From NCBI GenBank assembly GCA_963556255.1, contig OY744608.1:27437028-27501027 (forward strand): a stretch of 64,000 nucleotides of DNA, given 5' to 3'. How positions within the stretch are numbered: the stretch's first letter is position 1; each line of letters opens with the position of its first letter. Both the position numbers and the translations under genes were made by a program. The notes beneath the pieces were generated by a model. The model made no database searches and was not told where the DNA came from. It saw only the letters and a list, made by a program, of their open reading frames with translations. Positions 32,364 to 53,609 of the stretch are shown here, piece after piece. The stretch comes from Allolobophora icterica. Lineage: Eukaryota > Annelida > Clitellata > Crassiclitellata > Lumbricidae.

Positions 32364-32976
32364 GATCCATGAAAATATGTATGTAACAGTTCGCTATGCG
32401 TAGGCCTACATTTAATACATTTAGAGTAAGTGACATAAAGTCGGAGTGAAATATATACGAGACATATCTTAATTTCCTTGCACTTGTAGGATTGAGAGGA
32501 CGGCAGAAGAGGGGTTGTTATAATAAAGAGAAGAAGAAAAGAAAGGAGTAGCAGATCTAGAAGAGAGGGGCAGGTCACAAGAATGTAGAAGAGGGAGAGA
32601 GGGCGAGGCAAATGGAGAGGCGAGGAAATAGGAAGGTAGGGGCCTAATAGTAATGAACAAGAAACTTTACAATTTTTTTTAATTGAGCATTCTGAATAGG
32701 ACACTTGTATACTGCCGGTTTCGAGAAAAAAAACAATCATATTCATCTTTGACATAGATAGAGTTAGGCGATGGCTACAATTAGGCCCTATATGTGTGCA
32801 AATTAACTTTCATATCTCAAATGCACGCCAAATGTCACCGATACACTTTAAGCAACAGAATTTTAAATTAAGTTGTAACGCGCACTATATTAGGTCTTTT
32901 TAAAAAGTATATACACAGAAATTTATTAAGATAATGAAATTGTTTATTAGTATGCATAGCGATCGAGTTTCAACAA
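32364..32976. other. 3' flank of unit B gene
   Basis: Collinear with 21980-22444 and 46230-46998. Probable 3' UTR and downstream DNA of the GTPase gene; AATAAA-like signals are present but no unique poly(A) site can be chosen. ORFs here are not conserved between units. Confidence 0.5.
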
Positions 32977-41691
<8,715 letters not shown>

Positions 41692-41981
41692 GGTAATCGC
41701 CTGTAAGACATAAATCGCTGGAATAAGAGTTCTTCTCAACTATGATGTTAGGGATAAATGTCATACACGTTGTTGATTTATTGCAGCGCAGCCCTATAGG
41801 CTAAGAAAACATAAATCAAGAAGCGTATGCTATGTAAATCTATGCGTGTTTTCAAACTCATGCTTCCGGACTTCTGCTGAACATCTGTAAGCGAATAAAG
41901 TAAATCAAGGGTCATATAATAAATTCTATTTACAGTGATGGGCACTTTTAACTACTGTAGTTACTAACTAGTAGTTATAAC

Positions 41982-43323
41982 CAGTGGCGTACGGAGCTGA
42001 AATGCCGCCCGGGGCGAGGGCCCAAAATGCCGCCCATGGTCACTTAATTTTCGATATGCTATTTTGTCTAAGATATTGCATGACGATCGTGTTAAATATA
42101 AAATTTTATTTGATACAGTTTATAACCTTTTCTCTTTGCAACTTTTTTGGATTTGTCGCTTTCACAGTATTTTGTAATTATCCTTTTTAGCTATATACTT
42201 AAACCTATTTTATTAGAAAATTAAACATTTTATTGCATGAAATCTATTTTATTAGACAATAAAACATTTCAGAGCATGTTTTGAGGAAAATTTATCACTG
42301 CACATGGCGAGCGGCGCCTGAGCGCATAAAAATCATAAATAATTATTTATTACAATTCATTTCCCGCACAAACAGCGGTTAACAGCCTTTCATCATTGCA
42401 CATTTAAAACAATTCCTGAAACATTTTATTGCACGACTTGCGACTGTCGTTGACTCGTGCGTATACAGTACAGTTTACATGCATGTATAGGGCCTACATA
42501 TTAGGCCTATGTTATAATTACCATTATTATCATTAGGCTAGGCCTATGCTATTTACGTTATCTTGCGAGCTTTTTGCGAGCAGTAGGCCTAAAAGTTTAG
42601 GCTTTAATAACAATCAAATTAAACAATTAAACATTGTATTTTATTTACAGGATAATAGTATAATATGTTCATAGTTAGTAAACATTGTAAAACAACTGCA
42701 GTCTGCAGCATTATTTCAAAAACGCCAAAGGAAAATGTAAATAGCGAGTAACCGAAATTCGAAACTAACTGAATACTATCAGAATCTACTAAACTCTGTT
42801 GAAAGGATAAGTGGTAATTTCAAAACCAGACCAATTTTAAGATTAATTTTAAAATGAGGACCAAACTAAGTGGTGAAAGGCTGTGGTAGTGATATTGATA
42901 GTTTGTGATTAAATTTTATTCTAGTCATTAATTCGTTTAGATACATATAGCCTACGTATAGCGCTAGGGCCTATATATTATAAACTGCAGCCTAGCAAAA
43001 ATATGCTTTAAAGTAGACTGTTTAGTAGATAAATTTATGCGATTCCGCCTCCTTTTCTGCAATTCTTTTTAGTGTTTACTGTTTAGCGTATACCTCTAAG
43101 AGTGATGCCTCCCCTAACGATCAACGGAAGCCAAATCGACTTGACCAAGGTGACGGATGCTTTCTTTCCTTCCTTTTCTTTCTTTCTTTCTTTATCTCCT
43201 AATTTTTGCATTTTTTATCCAAAATTCACTTTTTATATATTTCTTCAGTCCTATTTTGTCGCCCCTGCAAAAGTGCCGCCCGGGGCGACTCTCCCCCTCT
43301 GCCCCCCCTTCGGTACGCCACTG
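41982..43323. mobile_element. hAT-type element, CAGTGGCGTACGGAG family
   Basis: Termini CAGTGGCGTACGGAG / CGGTACGCCACTG, each next to GCCGCCCGGGGCG; exact 8-bp duplication GTTATAAC (41974-41981, 43324-43331). The empty site is at 11440 in unit D. Interior is AT-rich without a transposase frame. Confidence 0.92.
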
Positions 43324-43855
43324 GTTATAACTACTACAAAGGTAGGACTGTCGTCTATTAGTTATAACTAGTCTTAGAGTAGTTAAAGATAGTTATAATT
43401 ATTTTGTCGAGTAGTTTGAAATTAACTACAATATTTCGGATTAACTGCATTTTTTCCTATTTAGTATTTATTTTAGCTAGCTCCATCTTACAAGAACTTC
43501 TGCAAGTTGGACGTTGTCCAAATACATTATAAGTGATAGCGCTATAAAACATTGCTACTAGCAACTGGCGCTTCTATCTTGAATTGTCTTGTCTTTGGGC
43601 TGTGTGACAGTGCGAGCAATAACGACTTAGCTTCACCTAAACCTCGACAAGTCAAAATCAAAGCCAAACTGTTCTAGCGGTGTACCGTCTTCGTCCTCTT
43701 AAATGTACTAGTTTCACAACTGAGAAGAACTAGTCACGTTTTCAGTGTTTCTAAGCAAAAGTTCATCCCTTTATGATACAGGAAATCGTTTTTTTAAGTC
43801 AAAAAGTTTTAACCCTAGTCAACATGCTTCTTTAACCCAGATAAACTTTCATGTG

Positions 43856-44546
43856 TATAGGCGTAGACTCTGGGGGGCAGCCGGAGCACGTGTCCCCAAT
43901 AATTGAGCAGGGGAATGTCCCCAAAAATCGAGAAAAGAATTTCTTAAAATATTATGTTTCAATATATAGACAAATTTCTTCAGAAACAGAAAGATAGAGA
44001 CACAGAACTTAAATACTATCAGCAATTCATAAAGAAAACAAATATTTATTTTTATCTTCAATATCTTCAATATGAAACAAATTTACATGTAAACAAAACG
44101 CACCCATTTCATACGCATTACGTAACACTGGAAGTCTATGAGGCTCGCTGATTGTCCAGACCAGAGGTAAAAAAAGTTCTTTTTTCGGTTTTTGGTTTAA
44201 AAAAACAAGAAAAAGAACTAAAAAATTTCTTTTTTGGTAGTTTTTTAAAATAAATTTCTTATTCTTGTGGAAGTTTTTTTAATAACGTTGATTTAATGAT
44301 TTTTTATTTTTGGAAATCGCAACTGAATTAAACTGAGTTGGAGCTCTTGTTCATGCCATTTTTCATGATTTTTATGGTCCGAAAATCTGAAAATCTTAAA
44401 AACAAATAACCAAAAAAATTAGAAAAACAGAAAAAACAAAAGAATAGGCCTAACAAAAACAAATTTTCATCTTGAAAAAACTTGTTTTTGCACCTCTGGT
44501 CCAGACCCCCATGCCCCCCAATATCTTGGACAAGTTTACGCCAGTG
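43856..44546. mobile_element. hAT-type MITE, CATAGGCGTAGACTC family (copy in B)
   Basis: TATAGGCGTAGACTC / GTTTACGCCAGTG; flanks TTCATGTG and TTCACGTG (7/8). Orthologous position to 11945-12653. Confidence 0.8.
44162..44498. mobile_element. hAT-type MITE, CAGAGGTGAAAAAAG family (copy in B)
   Basis: Exact 8-bp duplication GTCCAGAC (44154-44161, 44499-44506). Orthologous to 12267-12606. Confidence 0.88.
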
Positions 44547-44929
44547 TTCACGTGTGAAAGTTTACCTGGGTTAATATAGACTAGCCTACCTGCGGATTTT
44601 AGACATTTACAATGTTCTAAGAGATTTTACAGATGGACACTTTGTAGGTTAGACATCTTAGTAGTTAGGCCCTATAACAATTTGGCTTTTGCCACTGTTA
44701 AAATAATGAACACAGGGTGCCTTGTAGCATGTTCTGTCAGTTCCTGTCCCTTGTTAGTTTAGAAAATTAGTTTGAAAAGTAGTTACCTACTAGTCTGGTA
44801 GTTACCAAAACTAGTTATAACTACATGTCATCTAAAGTAGTTAAGCAGTAATTATAACAACTTATTTCGAAAGTCGTTAGGAAGTAGAAATAACTACGGT
44901 ACTAGTTAAGTTGAAGGTGCCCATCACTG

Positions 44930-46362
44930 TCCATTTATTACGTTGATCTTCTCTTTCTAGATAGCCTATAAGCCACTTCTGTAAGAAGGGTGATCGTTAG
45001 ATATACAAAGAGCGATTGCCTGAAGCAAAGATTTGAAGGATTCAACGACAGCAAACGGATAGCCATTGCACTTGGCATCGCACCAAGTTTCAAACCCAAG
45101 ACGCATCGGCCTAAAAATTACAACATAGACCATTATAAGCTAGGCCTACCTGTTGCCTACGTATTGCGTTACAGATAAGACTAATAAATGTAAATAGTCC
45201 AGCCGAACACGTACGGTTCCTCCTCAAGCGTAAACAACTGACAAGTTTTAAGAAAAACTATATATAAGTGCTCGATTACGATATGAATAAATCGGGCGCA
45301 AAGCCAATACCCTACCTAAATGAAATTCACGATGACTTATAACTGAACTTCTGATCTCAGTTTAATAGGCCTCACTTTCATTCACGTTATGACTACTCGA
45401 GGCCTAGTCGTTTGCTTTTCTACAGTTGCGCCAGAGCATACGGCTATTTTTAGAATGATTGCGCAGGTCTATACACGTAAATAGGAAATGTAAAAGCCAG
45501 GTCGATATACGATAGATCTGTAAAACTAGGTATAAGCCGGGCTGCGGTCGGTAGGCTATTTAGGTTCAAAGAGACGAGTCTTAAGTTTAAACCTGAATAA
45601 TATCAATGAATTGGTAGCGAATTCGAAACGGACCAGAGACCAGCGCCTGAATCTTGCCAGGAAACCGATTTTGACCATAATATCTGTCTATCGATTTGTT
45701 TTGACTAAGCGCCTGCGAAAGCTGATTCCCGCAACGCTGCTTTTTCGTCGCTGCAAAAACCTCGAGATAACGATTCATCATCATCATCATCATCAGTTCC
45801 TGACGTCAGCAATTTGGCGGCAATGGGTACGAATAAACGATCTCCAATGTCCTCGGTCATTTGTGAAGTCTACTGCCCCCTTAGTGTTGGTCCAAGTGAT
45901 GTTATGTCCTCAGTTATATTATCCATCCGACAGTGAGGAATCTAGCCTATGTTTCAAAATAGACAAACTTCTTCAAAAACAGAAAAACAGAGACAAAGGA
46001 CTGAATTACTACAAGAAATTCATAATGAAAAAGAATATTTATTTATTTCTGCACATCTTCAACATAAAAACAATTTACAAGTAAACAAAACGCACCCATT
46101 CATACGCATTCGGTAACACCGGATGCGCACATGATGTCATCATTATTCGCGTTCTGTGGACTCGCTGATTGTCCAGACCCATGCCCTTAATTTTGGACAA
46201 GTTTACGCCACGGCCCACTGGGTCTATGACAATATCATGTATATAACAATTCGCTATGAGGTAGACTTACATTTAATACACTTAGAGTAATTGACATAAA
46301 GTCGAAGCGAAATATATACTAGACATACCTTAATGTCCTTGCACTTGTAGGATTGAGAGGAC
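44930..46362. other. 5' flank of unit B, then 3' flank of unit C
   Basis: 44930-45940 matches unit D 13191-14190. At about 45940 (after ATCCATCCGAC) the match stops and 3'-flank sequence of the next unit begins, with a MITE fragment (about 45950-46215). This marks the junction of tandem units B and C. Confidence 0.65.
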
Positions 46363-46639
46363 CACTGGCGACGATCTTGTCTGACAGGTGGGAGGGTCAC
46401 TTTTGAACTGATCTGGTCGAAAAAGAGTTTTGAACTGATCTGGTCGAAAAAGAGTTTTGAACTGATCTGGTCGAAAAAGAGTTTTGAACTGATCTGCTCA
46501 ATAAAGAGGTAATGAATTCGTGCGTTTGGTGACCTTTCTTAATGTTTCTTCAAAATTTGGGGGGACAACTGTATGGTGTGTCCCTCCACTCTTAAAGGTG
46601 GAATCTTGTCCCCCTCTACCCCCGGGATAGCCGCCCATG
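46363..46639. mobile_element. hAT-type MITE with 26-bp internal minisatellite (copy 1)
   Basis: Termini CACTGGCGACGA / TAGCCGCCCATG; exact 8-bp duplication GAGAGGAC (46355-46362, 46640-46647). Empty site at 32490 (TTGAGAGGACGGCAG). The inside begins with four copies of TTTTGAACTGATCTGGTCGA plus AAAAGAG. Confidence 0.9.
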
Positions 46640-47139
46640 GAGAGGACGGCAGAAGATGGGTTCTTATAATAAAGAGAAGAGAAACAGGAAAGAGGAGAAG
46701 ATCCAGAAGAGAGGGACAGGTCACACGAATGTAGGAGACGGAGAGAGGGCGAGGCAAAAGGAGAGGCGAGGGGATACGGAAAGTATCCAACGCAAAGTAT
46801 CCATCACAAAGGGCTAATAGTAACAAACAAAACAACTTTGTAATTTTTTTAAATTGAGCATTTTAAAGAGGACACCTGCATACTGCCGGTTTCGAGAAAA
46901 AAAAATCATATTCATTCATGGCATTGATCGAGATCATCGAGTTAGGCTATGGGCTACAATATAATTATTGGCCTGCAAATTACTCCCATACCTTAAATCA
47001 GAGTTTTTCAAACTGTGGTCTGCGGACCCCTGGAGTCCGCGAAGGATATGGCGGGGGTCCGCAAGAGCGTTCTGAAAATAATGTGATGCTTAACACTGTA
47101 TGGTTTTATCATTAACAGCCTGTGTTTTCAAATTAATAC

Positions 47140-47513
47140 GCTACTTATAGTGTGCCTGTAGCTGTATGATCCACAAGGATCCAATTGGGTATTCGATCAC
47201 ACCAGTTTTGTGATGCTGCTGCCAGCTGATAGTCATTCTTTGCGTACCGTACTAGGGCCTGTTCTGTTCTGTCCTCCAACGCTTCCTGTCCTCCGTCAAC
47301 CTTAGCATTTCTTCCAGTGTCAACCCAGTCCATTCCTTTATGTTATCCGGCCACTTCGTTCTCGGTCTGCCCCTTTTTCGATCCCCCTGGAATCGTGCCC
47401 TGTATGATCTCCTTCTCTATACATGTTCCCTCCCTTCTCATGATATGTCCAAAATAGATCATTTTCCTTTCTTTTACTGTTCTCAGCAAATTCCTCTCCA
47501 CGGCCGCAGCCTC
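47140..47513 (-). pseudogene. LINE ORF2 C-terminal remnant, 3' part of a split copy
   Basis: Minus strand: AAAVERNLLRTVKERKMIYF, then GHIMRREGTC and IIQGTIPGG; after frameshifts ALVRYAKNDYQLAAASQ. Typical LINE tail. The upstream piece of the same domain resumes at about 52505, so the element 47514-52504 inserted into it. Confidence 0.75.
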
Positions 47514-47863
47514 CCCAGCAAACACACCCGCACGGGTCCCTTGCGGGATTCATCCGGTTTGACGGTACGGGATTTTCTCGCGGTTTTTGTCACCGGTTTA
47601 CACACGGGACCCTTGCGGTCCACCCCGTGTCAGTGGCGCCTCCTACCGGTATTCGTATTTCTACCGCCAGTCCGCCATTTTGTGTGCCTGCCGTTTCGAA
47701 TGTACAAATATTTGACAGATCGCGATTTGTTTCTGTGAAAAGTAAGATTACGTTATATTTATTATACTAATGAACCTATATCTGTGTACATTAACAGTTT
47801 ATGTAAATGCTGTATTTAATTGTGGTCGGGATAGACGAAACGGAGATTGCAGTGGGTTAGGGT

Positions 47864-48354
47864 CAGGGCTGTAGTGGTAAAATTAGAGGTGAGTACACGC
47901 TACCGGTTAGTTTTCCGAAACAAATTAGAGGTGAGTATACGCTACAGTATTTTGTGAGTATACGCTACAGTATATAAATAAATATAACTATTTGGGAGGT
48001 GAGTATACGGTCTCTAGAGGTGAGTACACACTGTATAGTGTATACCCGCGTATACCCTCGACTACAGGGAGTCAGCCCGAATCCCCGAAACCCGAATCCC
48101 CGAAAACGCTGAAAATACACTAAAGCCCGATTTCCCGAAAAAAGCTTATAGAAAGTGCCGAACTCCAGAAAACTATTCAAAGTTAAATTGTAAACTCTTA
48201 TACATGACATAGACCTAGCGTGACCTTGATGTACCTCGATATAATGCCTATTCACGTGTTTATTTGTAATTTTAGTCTAAAATCGATTTCGGGGATCCGG
48301 CCGAAATTCGTTTCGGGGTTTCGGGGATTCGGGCCGCACCCGACTACAGCCCTG
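47864..48354. mobile_element. hAT-type MITE, CAGGGCTGTAGTGG family
   Basis: Termini CAGGGCTGTAG / CGACTACAGCCCTG; exact 8-bp duplication GTTAGGGT (47856-47863, 48355-48362). Internal secondary inverted repeat of CCCGAATCCCCGAAA (about 48070-48110 and 48295-48335). Confidence 0.9.
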
Positions 48355-48474
48355 GTTAGGGTTATGGACTGTACGGTAAACTTGCGCTACGAGGGTCCTT
48401 ATGTTATGGTCTGACTCAAATTCAAGGGGCTATGTATTACTGTGTGACAAGAGGTCGCACCTTCTTATCTTATC

Positions 48475-48715
48475 TTATCTTATATGATTATTTATAAAGC
48501 GCCTCTCACAGCATAGACTATTCAGAGGCGCTCCCAGCGTGTTTCCCGAGGGAAAAGAAAGGTCTTTAGGCAGCGGAGAGAAGAAGGCGAGATCCCAAGC
48601 AATATCTTGCTACGGAGAGGGGGGCAGGTCATTCCAAAGGGAAGGGCCAAGGATGGCAAAAGCACGATGCTGAGCCATCGAAGTCCTTGCACGAGGGACC
48701 TTGACACTAGTTAGC
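48475..48715 (-). pseudogene. CR1-like LINE 3' end
   Basis: Shares TTTATAAAGCGCCTCTCACAG..AGAGGCGCTCCCAG with the LINE tail at 59720-60250. Minus-strand coding is badly damaged. A TCTTATCTTATCTTAT tract at 48464 may be its tail repeat. Confidence 0.65.
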
Positions 48716-49449
48716 GCCCAGACACCAATAAGGCTATTTAAATGAAAGCACATCGGCAAATATTCAGCAGCAATGACTCTAGTTTTCAAGTTTATCCGTG
48801 TTAGATGTTGACATCTCTCAGTTAAGTCACATTAAAGTTTCATTTAAACATTTTGAACATTTATCCAATAAATGTAGCTTAAAGTTTCATAGATTATACT
48901 TGAACGTTTAGCTTAAACTTCCTATAAATTTAGCTTAAAGTTTCATTTGAACATAGTATCCTTTAAATTTAGCTTATACATTGTTGAACGTTTACAATAA
49001 ACTTGAAAACTAGCGTCATTGCTGCTGAATTAAACATTGCAGCTGCCGTGACCATCAAAACTGGATAGTTGTCGAGATCAATAAGTACTGCACTCTGTGA
49101 AGATGAGAATGACGATATTGCAGGGCTTCATGGAACAAGAGTCGACAACGTTGAAGACTAGTCTGAGAAATTTTCAAGTACACAACCATTTAATTGTCTT
49201 TGTGATGTAGTTATCATATCTCTGCAATCCTTAATCAACTAATCGAAAACAAGGTGCAATTAGAATATTTTAAATGGGAGTGCGTGTTGAACAAACATAT
49301 TAAAAAGGCCATGATTCTGTAGAATGAAATGGTTTCTTAGTTACTTTTATATGAATGATTCACTCTTAAGCTTTGCATTCACTAGTTCTTAGTAGCTTGG
49401 TAACAGCCTGTGTGATTGACGGGTGTAATGATTACATTTTGTTTTATTA

Positions 49450-51778
49450 TGTTACATTAGTCAACGCTGTGCAGTGGGCTTTACCAATTGCTGAGTCGTC
49501 CAGACAACCATACAGGCTGTTCGGAATGAATATCAACTGCCAATCACCAAGGCCTCTTGGTGCTTCAAAGACACCAGTCATTCGAACAACTGGTACGTGT
49601 TGAATACTGAAGCAATGGTACCAATTTGATCCTAAGCGGTTCTTTGAAAGTTTTTCTTTAGAGCAGTATTGGGATATTATCAATATTCCCTTGTATCACC
49701 CAATTTTCTTTTATATCAGGCAACATATATTTCTTGTTCTGTTACATTGATTAAAATCTAGCTATCTTTAGTGGTTACACATTTGATTTGTTATAAGGAA
49801 TAATTATGTTGCTTCATTTCTATCAATTTTTAATGATTCAGTAGTTGTGTGGTCATATCCTGAATGTGTCTTTAAATTATCAAATTGTTTTTACTACTGT
49901 TTGCCATGGATTATAAGCTGTTGAATATATTTATCCTTTCAGCCCCTTAAGTGTGTTGACACATAGTACCGATAGTCACTGATCAAATTTGTGTAATAAT
50001 TCATAACTGATAAATATGAATTTAGGATGCTAGCACTGGGGATTCCCAAAAGTTTTGCATTGCAATCAAAAGTGTCAGCACATTTTTGTGTTACAGCTAA
50101 TCACTTACTTACTACGTTTTTGAAGATTTCTTTTGTCACCGTAGTGTTCATAAATCGAAGTATGATGGTTATCTGTGTAGACTTGATTTTGTAGGTGGCG
50201 ATTTTAGTAGCAGACTCATGATAAAAATATCTCACCAGTCTGGAGGAGTTGCAGCAAACTCAGAAACTACATTCATCTACGCTGCAGTCGATTTCGAGGC
50301 AACTGAATTCAGCAGGCGGACTTGCGGCAACGGAGCTGCCTGAGGCCATGCAATTTCCTATCGAAACCGAGGATGATTTGTCGAGCGTGGAGGACAAGGT
50401 GCTTGACACTTCAACGATGAAAATATTGGTGTGAAAATATTGGTGAGTCTTTTTACTGTTTAAATGGTTTTTAAAGCCTCGTGTATGATTCGCTGCTAAT
50501 TTCTAGGGCATGCAATTTTTTATCTTGCTGTTAATAGGTTGTATTAAATTCTATTTCTTTGTGTCCATAAAGTTAGATGTGTACATTTTTTTTTAATATC
50601 GACATTTAACTGAAAAGGCCAGCATTTTCTTAAAACGTGTCAAATTGCAATATTAGAAGATTTCATTGTCTTTTGTTCAGTCTTGTTGTCAAGACCTTAA
50701 ACCTCAAGACCAAGACCAAGGCCAAGACTTTGTACCTCAAGACCAAGACTTTGAACCTCAAGACAAAGACTTTTTAAAACGAACTCGAGTGAACTGGAGA
50801 CCAAGACTTTGGACAACAAGACTGCTCTTGTTAAGATTAAACTGCTTTGATCTGCTTCTTCTTTTATTGTTTAGATACAAGTACTCGTGGATAACAGTGG
50901 AAATGATTTGTGAGAATTCATCAGACGAAACATGAAGTTCATTTTTGGAAACGATCCAGCTCGACGTTTCGGTGTGACAGGGCAGCGAGGCAAGAGGACA
51001 TTCAAGTCATTGAAGCTGTTCGACATTTATGGTATGTATTTTGCATATAATACTTTTTGAATCAAGTGTAATTTTTACTGCTAATAACTTGTCACTCATT
51101 AAAGTTTGATGAACAGCTGACTATAATTCAATTGCAAGCTATCAATTTCAGCTTTATTTCTTGCTTCCAATGGATGTTTTGCTTTGTTACTCAAATAAAT
51201 GAGATATTGCTAATGATAGTAAAGAAAATTCATCAAGTTGTGACGTCAAACGAAATGATGCAGTTGGCATGTTGGAACTATTTATGCTTGTTTCAAATAA
51301 AAAAATTCAATAGTCTAATGACTGTTTTATTAAGTGCTAAACCATTGAAACATTACGTATTGCATTTTTTAGGCTAAGACATCTTCGACATTGTTTTGAC
51401 TTTTCTAATCTTGAACATTGTGCAGGCAGTGTCTCTAAATATTGTCATTTAATAACAGAAAGAGTTATTGGAATAATATCATTTTACAATACAAATCAGA
51501 GCACATCAAATTCTTAATTCTTGTTCTTTGTAACTTGTTATTTTAAATCTAAATGTTGCATGTTTGAAATTTCAGGTTCGGTAAAACATATTGCTACAAA
51601 GGACAGCACGAGGAAAATGGTTGAAGACGAGTTGGCCAGTTGGTTTGGTAATGCTAGGGATCATGGCACTGGAGGCCGCCAACTATTGAAATCGGCGCCA
51701 TTCAAAGAGACCGAGTCAGAGTCGATCAGTGTTGATCAGGAGTTCACCAATACTGCTGATGACATTATTGTTAAATGA
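49450..51778 (+). pseudogene. Spliced DUF4806-like gene with one in-frame stop
   Basis: Exons inferred by splice sites and frame: about 50240-50433 (after CTCACCAG; LEELQQTQKLHSSTLQSISR, FPIETEDDLSSVEDKVL), about 50875-51032 (after TTGTTTAG; IQVLVDNSGNDL, stop, EFIRRNMKFIFGNDPA, then RFGVTGQRGKRTFKSLKL; donor GTATGT), and 51577-51778 (after TTTCAG; SVKHIATKDSTRKMVEDELA, SWFGNARD). An upstream exon may end at 49591 (donor GTACGT), but its phase does not join the next exon, so an exon is missing from this model. The order FP..T..DL...E, then a G.(K/R)GK..F..LKL core, then W(F/L)..A.D is the DUF4806 pattern as I remember it; function unknown. The TGA at 50911-50913 breaks the domain. Start not determined. 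Confidence 0.55.
50678..50824. mobile_element. hAT-type non-autonomous element of the CAAGAC family (copy 3, short)
   Basis: Same termini as 9396-10418 in only 147 bp, with a reduced CAAGAC array; flanks CTTTTGTT and CTCTTGTT (7/8). It lies in an intron of the DUF4806-like gene. Confidence 0.88.
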
Positions 51779-51931
51779 AATTACAGAGCAGATCGACTGC
51801 ATGATTACTTTACTTTATTAAATTGACTTTATTAAATTGATGTGTCATTTAACGCTTTTGTTGATTATTTATTGCTTTAACTATATAGCACAGTTTACAG
51901 TACAGTTTGCATACTATACTGTAAACTGTGC

Positions 51932-52313
51932 CACTGGTGGAGTTCTTGTTTCACAGGTGGGGGGCGACGTTTTTGAACTGATCAGGTCAAAAAAAGAGTT
52001 TTGAACTGATCTGCTCAAAAGAGGTATTAAAAAACTGGGGTGACTTTTTGCTGTTTCCTAAAAAAAAGTTTGGGGGGTGGGTGGGGGCAGATGTATGGTG
52101 TGTCCCCCTACTGTTCAAGGGGGTCTTGTCCCTTTTGAACTGATCTGCTCAAAAAGAGTTTTTGAACTGATCTGCTCAAAAAGAGATAAAAAAACTGGGG
52201 TGACTTTTTTGGTGTTTCTTCAAAATTTGGGGGGGGGGGCAGATGTATGGTGTGTCCTCCCCCACTGTTAAAAGGGGTCTTGTCCCTCTGGACCCCTGGG
52301 ATTGCCGCCCATG
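51932..52313. mobile_element. hAT-type MITE with internal minisatellite (copy 2)
   Basis: CACTGGTGGAG / ATTGCCGCCCATG; exact 8-bp duplication AACTGTGC (51924-51931, 52314-52321). Contains two separated clusters of TTTTGAACTGATCTGCTCA units, apparently an internal partial duplication of the element. Confidence 0.85.
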
Positions 52314-52504
52314 AACTGTGCTAAACTGGGTATCAATTTTAGTCATCTGGGAATGAACTGGGAAAGAATCGGGATGCCCGGCGGGATATCCCGTATGGGT
52401 CCCGTACGGAAACCGCGGACAAAAACCGGCGTGTATCCCGTACGGGTCCCGTGTGGCAACCCGTATGGGTCCCGTGTGGGTCCCGTGTGGGTGTGTTAGC
52501 TGGG

Positions 52505-52570
52505 TCCAGCACCCATTCATGGCCTACAGTGACGTAAATAAGATGTAGGCTTATGGTCACGTTACATTTC
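52505..52570 (-). pseudogene. LINE remnant, upstream piece of the split copy
   Basis: Minus strand reads IYVTVGHEWVLDPA, resembling the ...VTNEWVL segment that normally precedes RNLLRTVKERK in LINE tails, and thus continuing 47140-47513. Confidence 0.5.
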
Positions 52571-53609
52571 TAACAATAACACGTGTGTTTTATAAAATTT
52601 AATATAGGGCCTATAATTTCTGCTAATCGACTGCCAATCATTTCTGCACCCAATGTAATCGCGATGTATTTGAAGCCTTCATCAGAAGTAGGCCTACAAC
52701 TAGATTCCATTTAACAATTCCATTTAAAAAGTTTAAGATATTCACAAAACAAACTTTGAAAGTCTAAAAGTGTTTCATTTAGAAAATCAACACTGAATAT
52801 GAGCCTGATTGTTTTTTCCATGGAAGACACTCCGAAGCTCTAGCTAGGACTCTATAATAGGCTAGTTGTTTTTACATAAACGCTATATTTTCTTCTGATT
52901 GTAACTCTGGACTGACTTGGGTTTTCTGAAAAAACACACTTGCTCTATAGTCTATAACATTAAGTATTACAAGACATAGTTAGCTAAAAAAAATGTCAAA
53001 AATGGACTCTAGTGGTTCCTCCAGTGAAGGCTTCATTTGCAATATGCTGGTCTATTTCCGGATTGTGTACTCTGGACTTTTAGAATTAGAAATTTTTGGA
53101 ATTCGCCTGGTTTTAGCCTTTAGATGAACGATAATACAGAGATTTGCAAAGCATATCCCTATTTCGTTCACGTTCGCTGTTATATGCTAACTATATAATT
53201 TTGCTGTTTGTATTATGGATAACTTTCTAAAACGTAAGAAAACAGTGCTTAGGCCTATCCAAACTAGCACCAATTGCGGACAGTTTTTGCAAAGCAAAGC
53301 AAGCGCATCCCTCTCGCTGACATTACTGGCTTTAGGCAAAACCGATGTTATTCATTACTTTTAAAAATGACTGTGTTCCATAGTTATTGCAGGGAGTAAA
53401 TAACAATTTATTTAGTGTTACTTTTTATATTATAATAGTCCTCAGCGTCATAAATAAGCAAGCGTGTATTGTGGAAATAGTCTATCTGCCTGTTATTTTT
53501 ATTAAATTTTAAGGATAGGGGCCTAAATTTTGCTTTGTAAATACTGGGGTCCGCGAGCTATGCCTAGAAAAAATAGGGGTCCCTGGTCCAAAAAGTTTGA
53601 AAACCGCTG
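52571..53609. other. Right part of the hAT-type element, non-coding
   Basis: AT-rich, no frame of note. The subterminal GGGGTCCGCGAGC...GGGGTCCCTGG pairs with the left end. Confidence 0.6.

Larger units (their letters stand above)
41933..44929. mobile_element. hAT-type element in unit B 5' flank with three nested elements
   Basis: Termini CAGTGATGGGCAC / GTGCCCATCACTG; flanks TCTATTTA and TCCATTTA (7/8). Paralogue of 11389-13190. No transposase found. Subterminal AGTAGTTATAACTACT-like repeats on both sides. Confidence 0.85.
47514..52504. mobile_element. 5-kb TIR element carrying a DUF4806-like gene
   Basis: Inverted termini CCCAGCAAACACACCCGCAC and, from the right, CCCAGCTAACACACCCACAC. Both are followed by repeated CACGGGACCC / CCCGTGTGGG blocks (47520-47600 and 52385-52495). 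It splits a LINE coding remnant. Target duplication not resolved. Inside: MITE 47864-48354, LINE tail 48475-48710, the gene at 49450-51778, hAT copy 50678-50824 and MITE 51932-52313. Confidence 0.7.
46999..53609. mobile_element. Large hAT-type element containing nested LINE and gene-bearing element
   Basis: Termini CAGAGTTTTTCAAACTGTGG and, read inward from the right, CAGCGGTTTTCAAACTTTTT, with GGTCTGCGGACCCC-like subtermini. Exact 8-bp duplication CCTTAAAT (46991-46998, 53610-53617). The uninterrupted site is in the 3' flanks of units A (22291) and B (32814). Its ends resemble Charlie/Tip100-type hATs (from memory). No hAT transposase frame is recognisable. Confidence 0.9.
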
